Below, piece by piece: positions 7,042-12,091 of a stretch of DNA of 12,091 nucleotides (the stretch's first letter is position 1; each line of letters begins with the position of its first letter). The stretch lies in assembly GCA_937925565.1 (NCBI GenBank), contig CALALM010000335.1:1-12091 (forward strand). Reading direction: 5' to 3'. The notes under the pieces were generated by a model. The model was not told the origin of the DNA. It saw only the letters and a list, made by a program, of their open reading frames with translations, and did not search any database. Both the position numbers and the translations under genes were made by a program. Source of the DNA: an uncultured Centipeda sp. (GTDB lineage Bacteria > Bacillota > Negativicutes > Selenomonadales > Selenomonadaceae).

Positions 7042-7548
7042 ATGTTCAGCGGTATCCCTGTCGAACTGTCCGCCATGCTCGCCGCACGCGAGGAACGCGC
7101 TGCACGTCAAGCTGCATGGCTCGAAAAATACGCCGTCCCTCTCCTCTCCTTTACGCTTAACATCCCAGGTCCCGTCAAGACATCGCCCGATCTGCGGCGC
7201 ACGTTTGATGCGGGACTCCTTGCATTGGAGGACGCACTTGGAGCGGCAGGGCTGTCCCCCATGGCGCGGACAGAAATCCATGCGCCAACGGGCGATGAGG
7301 CACTGCTTGCCATCGACGGCGATGCGGAGGCAATCAAGGAGATTGCCACGCGCATTGAGGAGGAGTATCCACTGGGACGGCTTTTCGATATGGACGTTCT
7401 AAACGCGGACGGCACAAAGCTCTCGCGCTCCGTCCCGCGCCGCTGCCTCCTCTGTACGGAGCAGGCACAGAACTGTGCGCGCAGCCGCCGTCACAGCATT
7501 GCAGAACTGACGGCAGAGATTGAACGCCTCCTAGCCGTATATCTATGA
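7042..7548 (+). CDS. citX: Apo-citrate lyase phosphoribosyl-dephospho-CoA transferase CitX
   Basis: CitX attaches the CitG product to the CitD serine, turning apo- into holo-citrate lyase. The product is 168 residues, about the family length. The best signature is GRLFDMDV (112-119), matching the family GRLWDxDV block. It is followed by PRRCLLC (132-138), Cys145 and RSRRH (147-151), giving the CxxC-type cysteine cluster typical of CitX. The IPGPVKTSP segment (41-49) fits the N-terminal substrate block. The start is ATG 7042 with AAGGAGG before it. The gene lies ten bases after citC and is the last in its operon, followed by a strong hairpin terminator at 7552-7600. CitG, its substrate supplier, lies on the other strand as a separate gene. 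Confidence 0.93.
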   Translation: MFSGIPVELSAMLAAREERAARQAAWLEKYAVPLLSFTLNIPGPVKTSPDLRRTFDAGLLALEDALGAAGLSPMARTEIHAPTGDEALLAIDGDAEAIKEIATRIEEEYPLGRLFDMDVLNADGTKLSRSVPRRCLLCTEQAQNCARSRRHSIAELTAEIERLLAVYL

Positions 7549-7551
7549 TAG

Positions 7552-7600
7552 AGGGGTTGCTGTACGAAGCAAAAACATCGTACAGCAGCCCCTATTTTAT
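7552..7600 (+). terminator. Rho-independent terminator of lysR-citC-citX
   Basis: A 16-base stem pairs AGGGGTTGCTGTACGA (7552-7567) with TCGTACAGCAGCCCCT (7578-7593), broken only by a single G-U pair. The loop is ten bases and the tail ATTTTAT. It starts four bases after the citX stop. On the opposite strand it has no T-rich tail, so it should act mainly on plus-strand transcripts. Confidence 0.88.
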
Positions 7601-7603
7601 TGC

Positions 7604-7640
7604 AAAAAAAGACTCTGCACAGGAAATCCCATGCAGAGTC
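7604..7640 (-). terminator. Rho-independent terminator of the autotransporter gene
   Basis: Read on the minus strand, GACTCTGCA (7640-7632) pairs perfectly with TGCAGAGTC (7619-7611) across a 12-base loop. Seven T (7610-7604) follow directly. It lies 24 bases after the autotransporter stop and abuts the citX terminator, so the converging units are insulated. Confidence 0.88.
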
Positions 7641-7663
7641 GATAGAAATCTACCTATTAAATT

Positions 7664-10600
7664 TTAGAACTGCCACTTGACACCGGCATTGCCGCTGACA
7701 CCCTGGCGCTTGCCCAGCCAGCCGGCAAGGTTGAAGTCGTAGGTAACGTTGCCGTCCTTGGGTGCAAAGCGATAGCCGAGTTCGAGCATGCCGCTCGAGC
7801 CCTTGAGGCTCGGGCTGGGCGTATCATAGCCCTGGTAGGACGCATACGCGCTGCCGCTGAATTCGTGCTCCCATGCAAGCCCCGTGTAGAACTCGCCTGC
7901 CGCACCGTTCTGACGCACATAACGGAATCCGAGGCGCGTTCTGTGCGAGCTGACTTCGGAGAAGTCATAGTCCTCACCCGTGTTCAGATGCGCCGTCACA
8001 TCGCCCTGATGCGACCAGAAATAGCGCAGATACGGCGTGATCTTCGCATTCTCCTTGAGCTGAATGTCCTTACCCACAGCAAAATGACCTGCCCAGTAGG
8101 TGTTTGAGACATCGTACGAGGAATTGATACCGGCATAGATGCTGCCGTCGTAGTCACTCTTCACGCGACCACCCTGCAGCGAGCCCTCATACCACATGCC
8201 GTCCTTCCTGTCGACGCGCACCATGAGACCAAGACCATACGTACGGAACTTGCCGCTGCCATGCGTGTCGTCGTCGAGGTAGGAGTCGTAGTGGGCATTG
8301 CCGTAGGAGAGGAAGGGACCATAGACCACATTTCCATTCTTCAGCGCCTCCTCACGCGCCCAACCGACACCAATATTCCAGCCGTTTGTATCGACATAGG
8401 AACCGGTCTCAGAGCGCATATGGCTGCCGCCGATACCTGCCCAGAGATGATATCCCTTCGGCGCTGTCGCCTCCTCATCCGCCTTTCCGGCAGAAGCAGC
8501 GTCTTTTGCCGCCTTAATATTATTGGCAACGAGGAAGTCCACACCCTGATTGATGAACGCCGTTGCTCCGACGCGCGTCTCAGCAAAGGACTTCGTCTGC
8601 TCGATCAGCTCTGCCTTCTTGACAACGGCAGAAACTTCGTTCGTCGCCGTCTGTGCGATATCGAACTCATAACGGAGCGATACGCCCTGCATTGCCGACG
8701 ACGTATTCTGAATCGTGGGATCGGTCTGAATTGTGCCGCCGGGTGCCTTGATGAGGCTGAACTGCTCGCTCACGCGGAATGCGGGATGCGCGCCGTCGAT
8801 GACGCCGACGCCGATGCCTACGCCCTGCAAATTCTGCGTTCCCGTCGTGGTGAGTTCGAGAATCGGAGCCGTCTTGTCATGTGTCTGATCGAGGAAGAAA
8901 TTGATGTTCTGGATGCCCGCGAGGCTCTGCGCCTTCGATACGCCGGGGTGCAGGACGAGCGTATTGCCCGTACCGGAAGCAGACGTGCCGCCCGTGATGG
9001 TGCCCGTGACGGTCGTCTTGTTCAGATGGATGAAGTTGTCCTCCGTCGTTGCACCGCTACCGCCGACAACATTGCCCCCGACCGTGATATTGTCAAGGTT
9101 GATGACGTTCGCCGAAGCCGCGCCACCCGTGGACACAGAACCTGTCACGTCGCCCGTGACATTGGACGTGACGTTGACGGTGTTCTCCTTTGCATCGCCG
9201 GTGGAATAACCGCCGACTGCATTGGCAACCGTGCCGCTTGTGATGTTGACCGTGTTCTTGGTCGCCGTGCCCGTCGGCGATGTTGCATAGCCGCCGTAGA
9301 CAGTACCTACCGTGGCGCCATCAATCGTGACACTGTTGTCATGGCTGTCATTCTTCTCTGCCGACAGAGCTTTTGCATCCGTGCCGGACAGGGGAACATC
9401 CGTGTAGCCGCCGTAGGCATTCGTGTAGCTGCCGCTCGACACGGTGATATTGTTCTCGCGTGTCGCGTTGCCCACCTTCGAGATGCCGCCGTAGACATCC
9501 GTCGAACCCGACGGTGTCACAGGAGCCGTCACGCCTCTGTACTGATAGCTCTGCGCAATGACCTTCGTATCCGATGCGGTACGATTCTCCGTGTCGATGT
9601 TGTACTCGGTCGTATCGTCCCCATTGATCTTGCTGCGCGCACCGTCATAGGTGCCGCCGAAGGAAATACCTGCACCGTTCTCCATCAGCGTGATCGGGGT
9701 CGTCGATGTGCCGGTCGCATCCAGCGTCTGCCAGTCGAGCGCATTTGCGCCGCCCGTGAACGTGAGCATCGAAGTTCCCGCATTCGCCGTGGAGGCATCG
9801 AAGTTCACGTGCTGGAACGCCGTGATATTGCCGGCGCTGTTCGTGCCCTTCACCGTCAGCGTATTGCCCGAGGTGGCATTGTTGCCGCCGGAGATCACGC
9901 CGTTTACGGTTGTGCCTTCCACATTGACCTTGTTGTCATTCGTGGCAGTACCCTCACCGCCGGTGACATTGCCCGTGACGGTCACGGCACCGAGATTAAT
10001 CGTGTTGTCAGAGGCAGCGCCCGCCGCGGAGGAACCGCCGACCACGTTGGCGACCGTGCCACCCGTCACATTGACCGTGTTCTTTGTCGCCGTGCCCGCC
10101 GCCGCGTTCGTGTAGCCGCCGTAGACGGTGCCGGAGACGTTTGCACCGGCAATCGTGATCGTATTATCGTGGCTGTTGTTCTTCTCTGCCGAGTTTGCCT
10201 TCGCATCCGAGCCGGGCAGCGGCGGAACAGAGTCCGTATAGCCGCCGTAGGCATTCGTGTAGCTTCCGCTCGACACGGTGATATTGTTCTCCCGCGTCGC
10301 GTTGGCAACCCGCGAGATACCACCGTACACATCCGTGCCGATCGAGGTCACGGCGTTCGTCTGTCCGCGATACTGATAGCTCTGTGCAATGACCTTATTG
10401 TCCGAAGCCGTACGGTTCTCAGTGTCGATATTGAACTCCGTTGTATCGGCAGAGTCAATTCCGCTGTGCGCGCCGTCATAGTTGCTGAACGAAATGCCCG
10501 CGCCGTTCTCCATCAGTGTGACGGGACCTGCGGTCGTGCCGATTGCCTCAAGCGTCTGCCAGTCAAATGCGGATGCACCGCCCGTGAGCGTGAGCATCGG

Positions 10601-12091
10601 ATTCGTCGCCGCAGTGCCGACATCGAATTTCAGCTTGCCAAAGCCCACGAGGCTGCCCGCCGCGTTTGTATTCCTGACCGTCAGTTCATGACCCGTGCCG
10701 CCCGCAGAGCCGCCCGTGACGGCGCCGGTAACGGTCGCACCTTCCAGATTAACCTTGTTATCCGTTGTGGTCGTACCCTGACCGCCGAGGACACTGCCCA
10801 CGGTCACGCCACCCTTGAGCGTAATCTCGTTGTTCGAGGCTGCACCGCCTAGAGCGTAGCCGCCAACGATATTGTTGACCGTACCGCTCGTGACTTCGAC
10901 CTTGTTCTTGGTCGCCGATCCCGTCGTCGATGTTGTATAGCCGCCGTAGACCGTGCCGGAGACGTTTGCGCCGGCAATCGTGATCTTGTTGTCGTGGCTG
11001 TTTTCCTTTTCCGACGACTGCGCCTTGCCGGAACCAAACGAGGGAACTTCCGTATAGCCGCCGAACGCATCCGTATAGGCACCAGTCGACACGGTGATCT
11101 CATTCTCACGGGTCGCATTGCCAACCTTCGAGATGCCGCCGTAGACATTCCCCGGAGCGAACGCCGGTGACACCACGGGATTTGTCTGCCCGCGATACTT
11201 GTAGCTCTCGGCGATGACATCGTTGTCCGAAGCCGTATGGCTTACCGTATCAATGTTGAACTCCGTCGTATCATCCGAATCGCTTCGGCTGTGTGCGCCG
11301 TTATAGGTGCCGCCGAACGAGAGCCCCGCACCGTTGTGCATCAACGTAATGGGACCTGCAGATGTTCCGGTTGCCTCAAGCGTCTGCCAATCAAGGAAAG
11401 ATGTACCGCCGTTCAGTGTGAGCATCGGATTCGTCGTTGCGCTGTCCGTGTCAAAGATCACCTTGTTGAACCCTGCGATGCTGCCCGCCGTGTTCGCACT
11501 CTTGACTGTCAGCTTATTCCCCGTGCCGCTCGTAGATCCCGCCGTAATGCTGCCGGCCACGGTCGTTCCTTCCACGTTGACCTTGTTGTCATTCGTGACC
11601 GTGCCCTGGCCGCCGAGGACATTGCCCGCAATGTATACGGAACCGAGGTTGATCGTGTTATCCGAGGCTGCGCCCGTGGACACACCGCCCGTGACATTCG
11701 TCACGTTGCCGCTTCTCACGTTGACCGTGTTCTTCGTCGCATCGCCATTGGTCTTGTAGTTGCCGCCCGAATCCCGCTCGGTGTTTTCGACCATGCCGCC
11801 GCGCGCCGTAAGTGTCGCACTGCCGCCCGTAAGCGTCAGCTTGTTGTTCGTGACGGTCTTGCCGATGATGGAGCGTCCACCCCATGCGTCCGTGGCTGTG
11901 CCGCCCGCATAGTTCGTGGTGTTGTTCTGGAAGCGGTAACCCTTAAGGTAAACTTTCGTGGTTGTGGCAGTATTCCCCTCCGTCGCAATATCCGCCTCAT
12001 AGTCGTTTGTGTGGATGCGTCCGCGCGTTCCTGTCGTGCTGTAGTTGCTGAGGTTGATGTTATTTGTGTTGTTGTGCAAAAGCGTAAAGAT
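7664..12091 (-). CDS. Large autotransporter (type Va) with repetitive beta-helix passenger, N-terminus beyond the right edge
   Basis: A minus-strand frame enters open at the right edge and ends with TAA at 7664, giving 1475 visible residues; signal peptide and true start lie outside. A TTG at 12079 is only internal. The passenger (about residues 1-1145) is rich in Gly, Thr, Asn, Ser and Val and poor in Cys. It is built of short rungs such as NTVNVTGGTVANVVGG and TVTGNVTGGEGT, consistent with a right-handed beta-helix. A helical linker, AETRVGATAFINQGVDFLVA, precedes a C-terminal barrel starting near KGYHLWAGIGG. The last residues, GVKWQF, end in Phe, the usual outer-membrane insertion signal. 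By family knowledge the barrel inserts into the outer membrane and exposes the passenger at the surface. Adhesion or biofilm function is plausible but not shown. No catalytic protease motif noticed. Confidence 0.92.
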   Translation of the reverse strand: MFTLLHNNTNNINLSNYSTTGTRGRIHTNDYEADIATEGNTATTTKVYLKGYRFQNNTTNYAGGTATDAWGGRSIIGKTVTNNKLTLTGGSATLTARGGMVENTERDSGGNYKTNGDATKNTVNVRSGNVTNVTGGVSTGAASDNTINLGSVYIAGNVLGGQGTVTNDNKVNVEGTTVAGSITAGSTSGTGNKLTVKSANTAGSIAGFNKVIFDTDSATTNPMLTLNGGTSFLDWQTLEATGTSAGPITLMHNGAGLSFGGTYNGAHSRSDSDDTTEFNIDTVSHTASDNDVIAESYKYRGQTNPVVSPAFAPGNVYGGISKVGNATRENEITVSTGAYTDAFGGYTEVPSFGSGKAQSSEKENSHDNKITIAGANVSGTVYGGYTTSTTGSATKNKVEVTSGTVNNIVGGYALGGAASNNEITLKGGVTVGSVLGGQGTTTTDNKVNLEGATVTGAVTGGSAGGTGHELTVRNTNAAGSLVGFGKLKFDVGTAATNPMLTLTGGASAFDWQTLEAIGTTAGPVTLMENGAGISFSNYDGAHSGIDSADTTEFNIDTENRTASDNKVIAQSYQYRGQTNAVTSIGTDVYGGISRVANATRENNITVSSGSYTNAYGGYTDSVPPLPGSDAKANSAEKNNSHDNTITIAGANVSGTVYGGYTNAAAGTATKNTVNVTGGTVANVVGGSSAAGAASDNTINLGAVTVTGNVTGGEGTATNDNKVNVEGTTVNGVISGGNNATSGNTLTVKGTNSAGNITAFQHVNFDASTANAGTSMLTFTGGANALDWQTLDATGTSTTPITLMENGAGISFGGTYDGARSKINGDDTTEYNIDTENRTASDTKVIAQSYQYRGVTAPVTPSGSTDVYGGISKVGNATRENNITVSSGSYTNAYGGYTDVPLSGTDAKALSAEKNDSHDNSVTIDGATVGTVYGGYATSPTGTATKNTVNITSGTVANAVGGYSTGDAKENTVNVTSNVTGDVTGSVSTGGAASANVINLDNITVGGNVVGGSGATTEDNFIHLNKTTVTGTITGGTSASGTGNTLVLHPGVSKAQSLAGIQNINFFLDQTHDKTAPILELTTTGTQNLQGVGIGVGVIDGAHPAFRVSEQFSLIKAPGGTIQTDPTIQNTSSAMQGVSLRYEFDIAQTATNEVSAVVKKAELIEQTKSFAETRVGATAFINQGVDFLVANNIKAAKDAASAGKADEEATAPKGYHLWAGIGGSHMRSETGSYVDTNGWNIGVGWAREEALKNGNVVYGPFLSYGNAHYDSYLDDDTHGSGKFRTYGLGLMVRVDRKDGMWYEGSLQGGRVKSDYDGSIYAGINSSYDVSNTYWAGHFAVGKDIQLKENAKITPYLRYFWSHQGDVTAHLNTGEDYDFSEVSSHRTRLGFRYVRQNGAAGEFYTGLAWEHEFSGSAYASYQGYDTPSPSLKGSSGMLELGYRFAPKDGNVTYDFNLAGWLGKRQGVSGNAGVKWQF
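7667..8459 (-). other. Autotransporter C-terminal beta-barrel domain
   Basis: About 264 residues beginning KGYHLWAGIGG and ending GVKWQF. Alternating hydrophobic and polar stretches with aromatic girdles (for example YGPFLSYG, YGLGLMVRVD, KITPYLRYFW, EFYTGLAWEHEF, MLELGYRFA) match a 12-strand autotransporter barrel. The predicted linker helix precedes it at about 8500-8590. This domain is the strongest evidence in the window that the organism has an outer membrane. Confidence 0.88.
8906..11389 (-). repeat. Tandem 828-base (276-residue) passenger repeats
   Basis: The WQTL codons that anchor each unit start at 11389, 10561 and 9733, exactly 828 bases apart twice. Each unit carries, in order, TLM(H/E)NGAG, GAHS or GARS, DTTE(F/Y)NIDT, a YRG block, VYGGIS, NATREN, GGYT, SHDN and GTVYGGY followed by beta-helix rungs. 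Internal indels cancel out: the spacing of the NATREN-adjacent anchor is 816 then 834. The third unit degenerates after about 9200 and gains an extra rung (TGDAKENTVNVTSNVTG). A partial copy of the second half extends upstream to about 11750. Confidence 0.85.

Noticed and set aside
8901..11759. CRISPR-like array suggested by recurring short motifs in the autotransporter region
   Set aside because: The recurrences are in-frame protein repeats of varying sequence on an 828-base period, not identical short repeats with uniform spacers.

Overview
The window looks like a chromosomal segment of a diderm Firmicute (class Negativicutes, most likely Selenomonas or a close relative). The reasons are moderately high GC, Firmicute-style strong Shine-Dalgarno sites, a complete citrate lyase gene set, and a very large outer-membrane autotransporter ending in a C-terminal Phe, which requires an outer membrane. 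The genus is an inference from protein flavour and was not checked against a database.

Layout. (1) Minus strand, 1-1219: the N-terminal 406 codons of an aconitase-superfamily hydratase, cut by the left edge. (2) Minus strand, 1281-4936: a tight cluster read citD-citE-citF-citG, encoding the acyl-carrier (gamma), citryl-CoA lyase (beta) and citrate CoA-transferase (alpha) subunits and the prosthetic-group precursor synthase. The hydratase lies 61 bases after citG with no visible terminator, so it is probably the last gene of this operon. (3) 4937-5124: a divergent control region with a sigma70-type promoter facing each way, two inverted repeats fitting the LysR T-N11-A pattern, and a run of ten G directly before the regulator gene. 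(4) Plus strand, 5125-7548: a LysR-type regulator overlapping citC (citrate lyase ligase), followed by citX (prosthetic-group transferase). (5) 7549-7663: two back-to-back hairpin terminators for the converging transcription units. (6) Minus strand, 7664-12091: the C-terminal 1475 residues of an autotransporter adhesin-like protein, with a passenger built on an exact 828-base (276-residue) period and a C-terminal beta-barrel. Its start lies beyond the right edge.

How the genes work together. CitG makes triphosphoribosyl-dephospho-CoA, CitX loads it onto Ser14 of CitD, and CitC acetylates the holo-carrier. CitF then exchanges acetyl for citryl and CitE cleaves citryl-carrier to oxaloacetate, regenerating the acetyl form. 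All six lyase and maturation genes are present, split over two divergent transcripts, with the LysR-type protein the obvious candidate regulator. No citrate transporter or oxaloacetate decarboxylase lies in the window. The autotransporter is functionally unrelated. I found no wholly new system. The points most worth following are the poly-G tract, the paired operator-like repeats, the attached hydratase, a substitution in the CitE metal-site motif and the recombinogenic autotransporter repeats.
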